Shown in pieces: positions 36,009 to 45,449 of a stretch of 64,000 bases of DNA. Made by a program: the position numbers and the translations under genes. Location of the stretch: positions 3,094,501 to 3,158,500 of the forward strand of contig NC_021505.1 in the NCBI RefSeq assembly GCF_000412675.1, written 5' to 3'. A model generated the notes under the pieces. That model saw only the letters and a program-made list of their open reading frames with translations. It did no database searches and had not been told where the DNA came from. The stretch comes from Pseudomonas putida NBRC 14164 (GTDB taxonomy: Bacteria; Pseudomonadota; Gammaproteobacteria; Pseudomonadales; Pseudomonadaceae). Position 1 is the stretch's first letter; every line of letters begins with the position of its first letter.

Positions 36009-37193
36009 ATGTCAGTCCAGGAAATACCCCCTCTCCCCAGTAAAGGCACCGTCGCAAAGATGGAAGCCGCCATGGCGCTGGGCAGCTTTGCCATCGGCAC
36101 CGGCGAATTCGCCATCATGGGCCTGATGCCCGACATCGCCAGCAACCTGCAATTAAGTGAGCCCCAGGTGGGCCATGCCATCAGTGCCTACGCACTCGGG
36201 GTGATGGTTGGCGCCCCGACGCTAGCGATTCTGGGCGCCCGGCTGCTGCGCAAGCACATGCTGTTGCTGCTGATGGCACTGTACGCCCTTGGCAACCTGG
36301 CGACCGCCTTCGCCCCCTCGTTCAGCAGCCTGGTTGCCTTCCGCTTCATCAGCGGCCTGCCCCACGGCGCATACTTCGGCATTGCCGCTGTGGTGGCATC
36401 GAGCATGGTGGCCAAGGACCAGCGAGCGGGTGCGGTTGCCCGGGTGATGATGGGCCTGACCTTGGCCATGCTGCTCGGCAACCCGGTAGCCACGTACCTG
36501 GGCCAGTACTTTGGCTGGCGTTCGGCGTTCGTGCTGGTTGGCGCCATCGCGCTGTGCACCATCGCCCTGGTGTGGCGCTTTGTGCCGCAGCGCCACGACG
36601 AAGTGCGCAGCGACCCACGCAAGGAATTGCAAGCCTTCACCCTGCCACAGGTGTGGATGGCGCTGGCCATCGCCTCGATCGGCTTCGCCGGCATGTTCAC
36701 GGTGTTCAGCTACCTGGCGCCGACCATGCTGCAAGTGACCCAGGTATCGCCACAGTGGATTCCGTTCGGCCTGGCGGCGTTCGGGGTGGGCGGCATCGTC
36801 GGCAACATTGCCGGCGGTAAACTGTTCGACCGCCTGCAGTTCCGCGCCGTGGGGCTGGTGCTGGTGTGGTCGATCGCCGTGCTGCTGTTCTTCACCTTCG
36901 CCGCCCAGGCGCTGTGGAGCCTCCTGTTGGGTATCGGCCTGGTGGGGACCATGATTGCCCTGGCCGCGCCGCTACAGATCCGCCTGATGGACATTGCCCA
37001 TGAAGCGCCGAGCCTGGCTGCAGCGTCCAACCATGCCGCATTCAACCTGGCGAATGCGCTGGGGCCATGGTTGGGTGGCATGGCGATTACTGCGGGCATG
37101 GGCTGGACCAGTACTGGCTATATCGGCGCGGCGACTGCGCTGGTTGGCCTGGGCATCTATCTGGTGGCGCGACGGATGAAAGGCGGGCACTGA
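36009..37193 (+). CDS. MFS transporter, DHA1 (AraJ/YdhP-like)
   Basis: This 394-residue carrier has 12 helices. MALGSFAIGTGEFAIMGLMPDIASNLQLSEPQVGHAISAYALGVMVGAP is the hallmark N-terminus of the arabinose/drug efflux DHA1 subgroup, and FRFISGLPHGAYFGIAAVVASSMVAKDQRAGAVARVMMGLTLA is its C-motif region. It probably exports a small metabolite or drug. It is monocistronic, ending shortly before a REP element. Confidence 0.85.
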   Translation: MSVQEIPPLPSKGTVAKMEAAMALGSFAIGTGEFAIMGLMPDIASNLQLSEPQVGHAISAYALGVMVGAPTLAILGARLLRKHMLLLLMALYALGNLATAFAPSFSSLVAFRFISGLPHGAYFGIAAVVASSMVAKDQRAGAVARVMMGLTLAMLLGNPVATYLGQYFGWRSAFVLVGAIALCTIALVWRFVPQRHDEVRSDPRKELQAFTLPQVWMALAIASIGFAGMFTVFSYLAPTMLQVTQVSPQWIPFGLAAFGVGGIVGNIAGGKLFDRLQFRAVGLVLVWSIAVLLFFTFAAQALWSLLLGIGLVGTMIALAAPLQIRLMDIAHEAPSLAAASNHAAFNLANALGPWLGGMAITAGMGWTSTGYIGAATALVGLGIYLVARRMKGGH

Positions 37194-37240
37194 GGCCCGC
37201 TCCCACACGTACATTACGGCCTTCCAGGCAAATGCAAATC

Positions 37241-37285
37241 CTGTAGGAGCGGCCTTGTGTCGCGAGGGGCTGCAAAGCAGCCCCA
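37241..37285. repeat. Single REP element
   Basis: GTAGGAGCGGCCTTGTGTCG followed by GGGGCTGCAAAGCAGCCCC matches the units at 12020 and 43841. It lies between the MFS gene and a LysR gene and could form the end of the MFS transcript. Confidence 0.75.
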
Positions 37286-37371
37286 AAATCTCCAATCAAC
37301 CGCAATCCACTATGGCCCCCCAAAAAAACGCTACCCTACCCCCTTCTGCACAAGCTACTGCCGAGCCCTCC

Positions 37372-38223
37372 ATGTTCGATTGGGAAGACCTGCGTCATTT
37401 CTCTGCCTTCACCTCGGCCGGTTCGCTGTCCGCCGCCGCCAAGGCCCTGGGCGTCGACCACGCCACCGTAGCCCGGCGCATCGCTTCGCTCGAAGCCTCG
37501 CTCAAGCTAAAGCTGGTCGACCGGCGCCCCCGCGCCTATGTGCTCACCGACGAAGGCCGACGCGTTGCCGAACTAGCCGAGCAAATGACCCTGTCCTCCT
37601 TCGCCCTTGAACATTTCGCCAGCGCCGGCCAACAGGCGGTGGAAGGCGAAGTGGTGCTGTCGGCACCACCGGCACTGCTCGGCAGCATCGTCGCCCGGCG
37701 CCTGGGCGAGCTGTACCAGCGCTACCCGCAGTTGCGCCTGAAGCTGGTGGGCAGCAAATCAAAGGCATCCTTGGCTCGCCGCGAAGCCGACATCAGCATC
37801 GCCCTGGCCAGGCCCACGGAACCGACCTTGGTGGTCAGCCTGCTGGGCCACCTGCACTACCGGCTGTACGCCTCTGCCAACTACCTGGCCAGCGCCGCGG
37901 CCTGGCGTTACATCGGCTACGACGAGTCCCAGGCCAGTTCCCCACAGCAACAATGGCTGTACCGCCAAGCCGGCCAGCAGCCCTTTGTGCTGCACAGCAA
38001 CGACCTGCGCATCCAGGCTCAAGCCTGTGCCGGCGGCATCGGAATCGCCTGCCTGCCCGCGTTCATGGCGCACGAGCACGGCCTGAAGGAAGCCGGCAGC
38101 CCCGAGCAGACCATGAGCATCGAAATCTGGCTGGCAGTGCATGAGGACGTGCGCGCCACCCCACGGATCAAGGCAGTTACCGACTTCCTCCAGCAACAGG
38201 TGCGGCCACTGCTGCGCTTGTGA
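37372..38223 (+). CDS. LysR-family transcriptional regulator
   Basis: This 283-residue regulator has the HTH LRHFSAFTSAGSLSAAAKALGVDHATVARRIASLEASLKLKLVDRRPRAY and a substrate-binding domain starting EGEVVLSAPPALLGSIVARRL. The start is taken at MFDWEDLRHF, the common N-terminus of this subgroup; an ATG at 37312 would add a low-complexity extension of 20 residues. It lies upstream of an aldo/keto reductase gene with the same orientation. The effector is unknown. Confidence 0.8.
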   Translation: MFDWEDLRHFSAFTSAGSLSAAAKALGVDHATVARRIASLEASLKLKLVDRRPRAYVLTDEGRRVAELAEQMTLSSFALEHFASAGQQAVEGEVVLSAPPALLGSIVARRLGELYQRYPQLRLKLVGSKSKASLARREADISIALARPTEPTLVVSLLGHLHYRLYASANYLASAAAWRYIGYDESQASSPQQQWLYRQAGQQPFVLHSNDLRIQAQACAGGIGIACLPAFMAHEHGLKEAGSPEQTMSIEIWLAVHEDVRATPRIKAVTDFLQQQVRPLLRL

Positions 38224-38319
38224 ATTTTTGCGGACTGGACCTGCATCAATATGGAATTTTCGCGCAAGGCTGCCCGCGTTAGGCTCACTCCATCACTAAC
38301 GCCCTTGAAGGAGACGACG

Positions 38320-39315
38320 ATGCAATACGTAAAGCTGGGTAACACCGGGCTGGACATCTCCAGGTTGTGCCTGGGCTGCATGACCTTCGGCGTACCCGAC
38401 GCCGGCACTCATCCCTGGACCTTGGGCGAAGACGCCAGCCGCCCCATCATTCGCCATGCCGTCGAGCAAGGCATCAACTTCTTCGACACCGCCAACAGCT
38501 ACTCGGCCGGCACTTCGGAAAGCATCCTGGGCAAACTGCTTAAGGAGTTCACCCGCCGCGAAGAAACCGTGATCGCCACCAAGGTGTTCTTCCCGGCCAA
38601 CATGTGGGAAGGGGCCAGCCGGCCCAATGAACAAGGCCTGTCGCGCAAGGCGATCATGACCAACATCGACGCCAGCCTTACCCGCCTGGGCACCGACTAC
38701 GTCGACCTTTACCAGATCCACCGTTGGGACTACCACACCCCCATCGAGGAGACCATGGAAGCCCTGCACGACGTGGTCAGGGCCGGCAAGGCGCGTTACA
38801 TCGGTGCATCGTCCATGTACGCCTGGCAGTTCGCCAAGGCACAGCAGGTGGCGGTCAGTAACGGTTGGAGCCGTTTCGTGTCGATGCAGAACTACCTCAA
38901 CCTGATCTACCGCGAGGAAGAACGCGAGATGATCCCGCTGTGCCTGGACCAGGGCGTCGGCCTGATGCCCTGGAGCCCGATGGCCCGCGGGCGCCTGACA
39001 CGGCCGCATGGGCAGCAGACCGCACGCACGCGCAGCGATGTATCCGGCCAGTCGTTCTATGAAAAGACCGAGGTGGAAGACGGCCGGGTGATCGACGTGG
39101 TCGAGCAAATCGCCGGCGAACGGGGCGTGCCAATGGCCCAAGTGGCGTTGGCTTGGGTACTGGGTAAAACCGGCGTTAGCGCCCCTATCGTCGGCGCCTC
39201 GAAGCCTGCACATCTGGACGATGCACTGGGCGCGTTGACACTGCAGCTGAGCGAGGACGAAGTGGCACGCTTGCAGGCCCCTTACGTCCCCCACACGGTG
39301 ACCGGTTTCAAGTAG
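38320..39315 (+). CDS. Aldo/keto reductase
   Basis: This 331-residue NADPH-dependent reductase starts MQYVKLGNTGLDISRLCLGCMTFG. Catalytic residues of the AKR tetrad are visible: D and Y in FFDTANSYSAGTSE, K in VIATKVFFP and H in YQIHRWDYHT. GKTGVSAPIVGASKPAHLDDAL is the C-terminal cofactor motif. A strong AAGGAG site precedes the ATG. It converges with a histidine kinase gene, overlapping it by eight bases. Confidence 0.9.
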   Translation: MQYVKLGNTGLDISRLCLGCMTFGVPDAGTHPWTLGEDASRPIIRHAVEQGINFFDTANSYSAGTSESILGKLLKEFTRREETVIATKVFFPANMWEGASRPNEQGLSRKAIMTNIDASLTRLGTDYVDLYQIHRWDYHTPIEETMEALHDVVRAGKARYIGASSMYAWQFAKAQQVAVSNGWSRFVSMQNYLNLIYREEEREMIPLCLDQGVGLMPWSPMARGRLTRPHGQQTARTRSDVSGQSFYEKTEVEDGRVIDVVEQIAGERGVPMAQVALAWVLGKTGVSAPIVGASKPAHLDDALGALTLQLSEDEVARLQAPYVPHTVTGFK

Positions 39316-40573
39316 CGCTGGCTTGCGGCAGGTCGATACGCACCCGCAGCCCACCGCTGGCTGCGGCCTGCGCGGTGATGCTGCCACCATGCAGGATAAT
39401 GGCGCGCTGGGCAATCGCCAGACCCAGGCCAAAACCATCATCGCTGCTGTCGGTGCCCCGGTCGAACGGCTCGAAGATGCGCTTCAGCCGCGCCGGGTCC
39501 ACGCCCGGACCGTGGTCGCTGACACTGACCTGAAACCATTGCCCGCCCGGCGCCAGCGCGGCCTCGACCAACACTTCGGTGCTGGCTGCGGTGTAGCGCA
39601 CGGCGTTGCGGATGATGTTCTCGAACGCACGGTACAGCAGCTCTTCATGCCCATGGATGAGAAACGCGCCGTGGGCGTGCAAGGACACCTGGCACTGCTT
39701 CATGCCCGCCTCGAAACGGGCGTCCTCGACGATCTGCGCCAGCAGCTCTACCACATCGACACTGGCAAAGTCGCTGTCACCCTGCCGCGCCTGGGCGCGG
39801 GCCAGGGTCAGCAGCTGCTCGATCAGGTCGTCCATACGCCGTGACTCACGCTCCACCCGTTCCAGCATGTCGTGCCGGTCGGGCTGCTGACGCATCAGGC
39901 CGATGGCGGCATGCATGCGGGTCAGCGGTGAGCGCAGTTCGTGGGAAATATCGTGCAGCAGGTTCTGCTGCGCCTGCACCAGGGCCTTTAGCTGGCCAGC
40001 CATGCGGTCGCAGTCCTCGGCCAGCTCGACGATCTCGTCGCGGCGCTTGCCCAACCTGGGTTTCACGCGCACATCGAACCGGCCCTGAGCTACCTGGCCC
40101 ATGGCTTCGCGCAGCCAGGCCAACGGGCGAGTCAGGTACAAACTGCACAGGAAGGCAAACAGCGCACTCATCAGCGTGCCGGTAAACAGCGGGCCCATGC
40201 CTCGAGGACGCGGCGGTTCGCCAAGCACCGTGGCCACCGAAGCACGCAGCACCAGTGGGCGGCCTTCACTGTCGTTCAACGCCTGCTCGAAACGCACGAC
40301 CGGCACCGCTTTGCCTGCCAACAACTGGCCCTGGCCGTCGTAAAGGCCCACTTGCACATCCGGCGGCTGCGGCGACACCTCCAGCAACTGCCGGCCGGGC
40401 TGCTCACCATAACGCTGCAGTACCTGCAGCTCGGTGGCCAGCAGCGAACGCAGCGCCGGGGTATCGCCACGCCACTCATTGAGCATGAAGGCGCCCGCGC
40501 CCACCAGGAAGGTCAGGCAGTTGGCCAGCCAGAACGCCAGGAACAGCTTCCAGAACAGGCGCCGGCGCATCAT
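39308..40573 (-). CDS. Sensor histidine kinase, CpxA-like
   Basis: This 421-residue kinase has two membrane helices: LFWKLFLAFWLANCLTFLVGAG at the N-terminus and FTGTLMSALFAFLCSLYLTRP near residue 140. They flank a small periplasmic domain. HAMP follows (PLAWLREAMGQVAQGRFDVR), then the HisKA H-box NLLHDISHELRSPLTRMHAAIGLM and HATPase with NAVRYT, DHGPGVDP and GFGLGLAIAQR. The pattern is CpxA-like, suggesting envelope stress sensing. The regulator gene is immediately upstream with a four-base overlap. The divergent gene encodes a BamA-type protein. Confidence 0.9.
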   Translation of the reverse strand: MMRRRLFWKLFLAFWLANCLTFLVGAGAFMLNEWRGDTPALRSLLATELQVLQRYGEQPGRQLLEVSPQPPDVQVGLYDGQGQLLAGKAVPVVRFEQALNDSEGRPLVLRASVATVLGEPPRPRGMGPLFTGTLMSALFAFLCSLYLTRPLAWLREAMGQVAQGRFDVRVKPRLGKRRDEIVELAEDCDRMAGQLKALVQAQQNLLHDISHELRSPLTRMHAAIGLMRQQPDRHDMLERVERESRRMDDLIEQLLTLARAQARQGDSDFASVDVVELLAQIVEDARFEAGMKQCQVSLHAHGAFLIHGHEELLYRAFENIIRNAVRYTAASTEVLVEAALAPGGQWFQVSVSDHGPGVDPARLKRIFEPFDRGTDSSDDGFGLGLAIAQRAIILHGGSITAQAAASGGLRVRIDLPQASAT

Positions 40574-41262
40574 TCGACTATCAGCATGTAGCCCATGCCA
40601 CGCACGCTCTGGATCCAGCTGCTGCCGTCGGCGCGTGGGCCGAGCTTTTGCCGGATGCTGCTGACGTGCACGTCGATGCGCCGGTCATAACGAGTCAGCG
40701 GCCGGCCCAAGGCGTTGAGTGACAGGTCTTGCTTGCTGACCAGCTGGCCAGCCTGGCGGGCCAACGCTTCGAGCAGGCTGAACTCCGAGCCGGTCAGCTC
40801 CAGCGTGGCTTCGCCCCAATGCGCCTCACGACGGCCCGGCCACATTTTCAATGCGCCCGTGCGCACGTGTTCGGGCGCACTGCCCTCACCCGTGGAATGC
40901 GGCTGCACCCGGCGCAGGATCGCCCGCAGGCGTGCGACCAGTTCACCCGGGGAGCTGGGCTTGGGCACGTAGTCATCGGCCCCCAGCTCAAGGCCGGCAA
41001 TACGGTCGATGTTGTCGCCACGGGCAGTCAGCAGCAGCACCGGCACCTGGCTGCGCGCACGCACGCGCCGCAGCACTTCAATGCCAGAGATACCCGGCAG
41101 CATCACATCCAGCACCACCACCTGGAAGTGACCGGACAACGCCTGGGTCTCGCCCTCTTCACCCGTATTCACGGCAGTGGCCTGAAAGCCTTCGCGCGCC
41201 AGGTACAAAGAGAGCATTTCAGTCAGTTCGCGGTCGTCGTCGACCAGCAGCACAGGGATCAT
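40570..41262 (-). CDS. OmpR-family response regulator, CpxR-like
   Basis: This 230-residue regulator has a receiver domain (VLLVDDDRELTEMLSLYLAREG, phospho-aspartate in VVVLDVMLPGISGIEVL, LLLTARGDNIDRIAGLELGADDYVPKPSSPGEL). A winged-helix output domain follows (LTGSEFSLLEALARQAGQLVSK, then RRIDVHVSSIRQKLGPRADGSSWIQSVRGMGYML). An ATG six codons further upstream is an alternative start. It forms a pair with the kinase and diverges from the Omp85 gene across roughly 200 bases, so it may control that gene. Confidence 0.9.
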   Translation of the reverse strand: MIPVLLVDDDRELTEMLSLYLAREGFQATAVNTGEEGETQALSGHFQVVVLDVMLPGISGIEVLRRVRARSQVPVLLLTARGDNIDRIAGLELGADDYVPKPSSPGELVARLRAILRRVQPHSTGEGSAPEHVRTGALKMWPGRREAHWGEATLELTGSEFSLLEALARQAGQLVSKQDLSLNALGRPLTRYDRRIDVHVSSIRQKLGPRADGSSWIQSVRGMGYMLIVE

Positions 41263-41459
41263 CGGGGCCAGACATCGCAATTGCAGGGGCTGTAATGATC
41301 GCCCCGCAGGCCGGCACTGTCACCGCCGGCCGGTCGGACTTTACACATCTTTACCCTCGGCTAACCGCGCCGTACACAGCCCGCCCGTATCCTCATCGCC
41401 CGCTGCTAGCGGGTTGCCCGCGCTTGCTCCCCTACGAATCCGCTTGTCTGGAACCCCCG

Positions 41460-43823
41460 ATGAACTACCCGCGCCTGTTGCTCTCCATCCTGTTGCTGAA
41501 AGCCTCGCTGGCCCAAGCCTCCCCTTTCAGGATCGCCGACATCCGGGTCAACGGCCTGCAGCGGGTTTCCGCTGGCAGTGTCTTCGGTGCCTTGCCGCTG
41601 AACGTCGGCGATCAGGCCGATGACCGCCGCCTGGTGGACTCGACCCGTTCCCTGTTCAAGACCGGGTTCTTCCAGGACATCCAGCTGAACCGCGATGGCA
41701 ATGTGCTGATCATCAACGTGGTCGAGCGCCCATCGGTGTCGAGCATCGAGATCGAAGGCAACAAGGCGATCAGCACCGAAGACCTGATGAAGGGCCTGAA
41801 ACAATCGGGCCTGGCCGAAGGCGAGATCTTCCAGCGTGCCACCCTTGAAGGTGTGCGTAACGAACTGCAGCGCCAGTACGTGGCCCAGGGCCGCTATTCG
41901 GCCGAGGTCGACGCCGAAGTCGTGCCGCAGCCGCGCAACCGCGTGGCGCTGAAGATCAAGATCAACGAAGGCACCGTCGCTGCCATCCAGCACATCAACA
42001 TCGTTGGCAACAACGTGTTCGATGATGACACCCTGGGCCAGCTGTTCGAGCTGAAGACCACCAACTGGCTGTCGTTCTTCAAGAACGACGACAAGTATGC
42101 CCGCGAAAAACTGTCCGGTGACCTGGAGCGCCTGCGCTCCTACTACCTGGACCGCGGCTACATCAAGATGGACATCGCCTCCACCCAGGTGTCCATCACG
42201 CCAGACAAGAAACACGTCTACATCACCGTCAACATCAACGAAGGCGAGAAGTACACCGTTCGCGACGTGAAGCTGTCCGGTGACCTGAAAGTGCCGGAAG
42301 ACCAGGTCAAGTCGCTGCTGCTGGTGCAGCCGGGCCAGGTGTTCTCGCGCAAGGTGATGACCACCACCTCCGAGCTGATCACCCGTCGTCTGGGCAACGA
42401 AGGCTACACCTTTGCCAACGTCAACGGCGTGCCACAGCCGAACGACCAGGACCACACGGTCGACATCATGTTCGTGGTCGACCCGGGCAAGCGTGCCTAC
42501 GTCAACCGCATCAACTACCGCGGCAACACCAAGACCGAAGACGAAGTGCTGCGTCGCGAAATGCGCCAGATGGAAGGCGGCTGGGCTTCGACCTACCTGA
42601 TCGACCAGTCCAAGACCCGCCTGGAGCGCCTGGGCTTCTTCAAGGAAGTCAACGTCGAGACCCCGCAGGTAGCCGGCACTGACGACCAGGTCGACGTCAA
42701 CTACAGCGTCGAAGAGCAAGCCTCCGGCTCGATCACCGCCAGCGTCGGTTTCGCCCAGAGCGCCGGCCTGATCCTCGGTGGTTCGATCAGCCAGAGCAAC
42801 TTCCTGGGTACCGGTAACAAGGTGTCCATCGGCCTGACTCGCAGCGAATACCAGACCAAGTACAACTTCGGCTTCGTGAACCCCTACTTCACCGCCGACG
42901 GTGTCAGCCTGGGCTACAACCTGTTCTACAACACCACCGACTACAGCGACTACTACGACGATGGCGTTTCGTACTATGCGATCAACAGCTACGGCGCCGG
43001 GGTCAGCTTTGGCTACCCGATCAACGAAACCTCGCGCCTGACCTACGGCCTGACCCTGCAGCATGACGACATTTCGCCGGGTACCTACAGCGCCGACGAG
43101 ATCTACGACTTCATCTCCCGTGAGGGCAAGAGTTTCAACAACCTCAAAGCGTCGATCGGCTGGTCCGAGTCCACGCTGAATAAAGGCGTGCTGGCCACAC
43201 GTGGCCACTCGCAAAGCCTCACGCTGATGGCCACCACCCCTGGCAGCGACCTGTCGTTCTACAAGCTGGACTACAACGGCCAGACCTTCCTGCCGGTGAC
43301 CAACAACACCTCGCTGCGCCTGCACACCAGCCTGGGCTATGGCAATGGCTACGGGTCCACCGACGGCTTGCCGTTCTATGAAAGCTACACCGCGGGGGGC
43401 CAGGGCTCGGTACGCGGGTTCAAGGACGGCACCCTCGGCCCGCGCAATACCCCGGCCACCGGCACCTACGCCAGCGCGGGCCAGGCTTACTATTCCGACC
43501 GTGACACGGATGTGCTGGGGGGCAACATTCTGGTGACCGGCGGTGCCGAATACCTCTTCCCGTTGCCGTTCGTGAAGGACCAGAGCCAGCTGCGCAGCTC
43601 TCTGTTCGTCGACGCCGGCAACGTTTATGCCGACACCTGCTACCTGTCGACCACCCAGGGCTGCGGCAGCGTCGACCTGGCACAGTTGGCCGTGTCGCTC
43701 GGGGTGGGCGTGACCTGGTACAGCCCGATGGGGCCGCTGAGCTTCAGCCTGGCGGCGCCGTTGAAAAAGCCGGACAACGCCGAGACCCAGATCTTCCAGT
43801 TCTCGCTGGGGCAAACGTTCTGA
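41460..43823 (+). CDS. BamA-type Omp85 outer-membrane assembly protein (extra copy)
   Basis: This 787-residue protein has a signal peptide (LLLSILLLKASLAQA-S), five POTRA repeats (the first from FRIADIRVNGLQRVSAGSVF, with further repeats to about residue 420) and a 16-strand barrel. The barrel carries the conserved VRGF motif in GGQGSVRGFKDGTLGPRN and ends ETQIFQFSLGQTF with the terminal phenylalanine. BamA inserts barrels into the outer membrane. The housekeeping bamA normally lies between rseP and skp/lpxD; those genes are absent, so this is probably a second BamA-like protein. It is divergent from the CpxRA-like pair. Confidence 0.9.
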   Translation: MNYPRLLLSILLLKASLAQASPFRIADIRVNGLQRVSAGSVFGALPLNVGDQADDRRLVDSTRSLFKTGFFQDIQLNRDGNVLIINVVERPSVSSIEIEGNKAISTEDLMKGLKQSGLAEGEIFQRATLEGVRNELQRQYVAQGRYSAEVDAEVVPQPRNRVALKIKINEGTVAAIQHINIVGNNVFDDDTLGQLFELKTTNWLSFFKNDDKYAREKLSGDLERLRSYYLDRGYIKMDIASTQVSITPDKKHVYITVNINEGEKYTVRDVKLSGDLKVPEDQVKSLLLVQPGQVFSRKVMTTTSELITRRLGNEGYTFANVNGVPQPNDQDHTVDIMFVVDPGKRAYVNRINYRGNTKTEDEVLRREMRQMEGGWASTYLIDQSKTRLERLGFFKEVNVETPQVAGTDDQVDVNYSVEEQASGSITASVGFAQSAGLILGGSISQSNFLGTGNKVSIGLTRSEYQTKYNFGFVNPYFTADGVSLGYNLFYNTTDYSDYYDDGVSYYAINSYGAGVSFGYPINETSRLTYGLTLQHDDISPGTYSADEIYDFISREGKSFNNLKASIGWSESTLNKGVLATRGHSQSLTLMATTPGSDLSFYKLDYNGQTFLPVTNNTSLRLHTSLGYGNGYGSTDGLPFYESYTAGGQGSVRGFKDGTLGPRNTPATGTYASAGQAYYSDRDTDVLGGNILVTGGAEYLFPLPFVKDQSQLRSSLFVDAGNVYADTCYLSTTQGCGSVDLAQLAVSLGVGVTWYSPMGPLSFSLAAPLKKPDNAETQIFQFSLGQTF

Positions 43824-43840
43824 TACACCAGCCATGCACG

Positions 43841-43971
43841 GTCCCTGTAGGAGCGGCCTTGTGCCGCGATGGGCTGCGCAGCAGCCCCATCAGTTGTTGC
43901 CATGACGCTGAAATCCCGGGGCTGCTGCGCAGCCCATCGCGGCACAAGGCCGCTCCTACAGGGACCGCGTA
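43841..43971. repeat. Paired REP elements
   Basis: TGTAGGAGCGGCCTTGTGCC with GGGCTGCGCAGCAGCCCC, followed by the inverted copy GGGGCTGCTGCGCAGCCC and GGCACAAGGCCGCTCCTACA. The arms are nearly perfect complements and could fold into a long cruciform downstream of the Omp85 gene. The unit is the same as at 12020. Confidence 0.85.
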
Positions 43972-44074
43972 GGGCCTGTTTGAGTATTACCCGCTTTTAC
44001 CCCCGCTTAACCCAAGTTGACAGTCACCTTGCCTAAGCTGGGCAACACTCGAACCCGCCCACCAGGACACCCTC

Positions 44075-44458
44075 ATGCCTCCGTTCACACCCTGTTTCCC
44101 CACATCACTGCGCCACGATGAAGTACCGGTCGCACTGCTCGACCTGGTCCAGCAACGCCTGGCCGGCCTGCTGGGCCCACGCTTTACCGTGGTGCTGGGC
44201 GGCAGTGGCAATGGCGCCGGGGTCAGTCATTACCACTTGGCAATACAGCACAACCAGAGCGGCGTTTCGCTTGAGGACTATGGCGACGTCGGTGCCGGTT
44301 TCATCGAGCGGCTGCTGCGCATGGGCGCTCAGGTCAGGGATATGCTCGACTCAGCCACGTTCGACCGCATGGCCGGCGACGACCCGGGCCGACCGCTGGT
44401 ATGGCTCAGCGAGCTGGCCAGCGACGGGGAAAGCATTACAATGCGCCCCCCAATCTGA
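44075..44458 (+). CDS. Small protein of unknown function
   Basis: This 127-residue protein begins MPPFTPCFPTSLRHDEVPVALLDLVQQRLAGLLGPRFTVVLGG. It has no signal peptide or membrane helix and no motif I recognise. Pattern and composition (GSGNGAGVSHYHLAIQHNQSG) suggest a small globular alpha/beta protein. It ends 14 bases before the endonuclease gene, so co-transcription is possible. The start lacks a strong ribosome-binding site. Confidence 0.5.
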   Translation: MPPFTPCFPTSLRHDEVPVALLDLVQQRLAGLLGPRFTVVLGGSGNGAGVSHYHLAIQHNQSGVSLEDYGDVGAGFIERLLRMGAQVRDMLDSATFDRMAGDDPGRPLVWLSELASDGESITMRPPI

Positions 44459-44472
44459 AATATGTTTTTCCC

Positions 44473-45438
44473 ATGAAATCACTGCTTTACGCCGTAACCT
44501 TAGTGTTTTCCTTCACCCTCCCTGCCTTGGCCAACCCGCCAGCGACGTTCACCGAGGCCAAGGTGGTGGCCAAGCAGAAGGTGTACCTGGACCAGGCCAG
44601 TAGTGCCATGGGTGACCTGTACTGCGGCTGCAAGTGGACCTGGGTGGGCAAGTCGGGTGGGCGCATCGATGCGGCTTCGTGCGGCTACCAGACGCGCAAG
44701 CAACAGAACCGCGCCGAGCGCACCGAGTGGGAACACATCGTGCCCGCCTACACCTTCGGCAACCAGCGCCAGTGCTGGAAGAACGGCGGCCGCGAGCACT
44801 GCGTGGACAACGACCCGGTGTTCCGCGCCATGGAAGCCGACCTGTTCAACCTCTACCCGGCCGTGGGCGAGGTCAACGGTGACCGCAGCAACTTCAACTA
44901 CGGCATGGTCGCTGGCAATGCCGGCGAGTATGGCCAGTGCACCACCAAGGTCGACTTCGTCCAGCGCGCCGCCGAACCGCGCGATGAAGTCAAAGGCCTG
45001 GTGGCCCGTACCACGTTCTACATGTTCGACCGTTACCAACTGAGCATGTCGCGCCAGCAGCAACAGCTGCTGATGGCCTGGGACAAACAGCACCCGGTGT
45101 CGGCCTGGGAGAAAGAGCGCGACCGGCGCATTGCCGCGATCATGGGGCATGCCAACCCGTTCGTGAGCGGGGAACGCAAGTGGACGGCTGATTACAAGCC
45201 GGTTGGCAGTGGCGTAGTGCAAGCGGTGCCGGTGAAAGCCGCCAAGGCAGAGGCCAAACCGAGCCTGGCCAGTGTCCAGTCAGTCGGGGCCGTGCTTGGC
45301 AACCGCAACAGCCACGTTTATCACCTGTCTGTAGGTTGCCCGGGCTTCAACCAGGTGGCCGCCAAGAACCAGGTTACCTTCGCTAACGAGGGTGAGGCTC
45401 AGGCAGCGGGCTATCGCAAGGCAGGTAACTGCCGATAG
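44473..45438 (+). CDS. endA: Secreted endonuclease I with C-terminal cysteine-containing domain
   Basis: This 321-residue protein has a signal peptide (KSLLYAVTLVFSFTLPALA-N) and the endonuclease I domain: LYCGCKWTW, the catalytic region RTEWEHIVPAYTFGNQRQCW, and DLFNLYPAVGEVNGDRSNFNYG. It cleaves DNA in the periplasm or outside the cell. After about residue 240 there is an unusual extension ending in GNRNSHVYHLSVGCPGFNQV with KAGNCR, like the small cysteine/histidine domain attached to other secreted nucleases and Ada-type modules. The start is placed at the signal-peptide methionine. Confidence 0.85.
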   Translation: MKSLLYAVTLVFSFTLPALANPPATFTEAKVVAKQKVYLDQASSAMGDLYCGCKWTWVGKSGGRIDAASCGYQTRKQQNRAERTEWEHIVPAYTFGNQRQCWKNGGREHCVDNDPVFRAMEADLFNLYPAVGEVNGDRSNFNYGMVAGNAGEYGQCTTKVDFVQRAAEPRDEVKGLVARTTFYMFDRYQLSMSRQQQQLLMAWDKQHPVSAWEKERDRRIAAIMGHANPFVSGERKWTADYKPVGSGVVQAVPVKAAKAEAKPSLASVQSVGAVLGNRNSHVYHLSVGCPGFNQVAAKNQVTFANEGEAQAAGYRKAGNCR

Positions 45439-45449
45439 ACCTGTATTGT

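Noticed and set aside
41406..43835. 809-residue open frame on the minus strand
   Set aside because: It is the complement of the Omp85 gene; composition is non-protein-like and there is no ribosome-binding site.
43841..43971. Repeated units reminiscent of a CRISPR array
   Set aside because: Only two inverted copies, no regular spacers and no cas genes; the unit recurs singly or in pairs across intergenic gaps as REP elements do.
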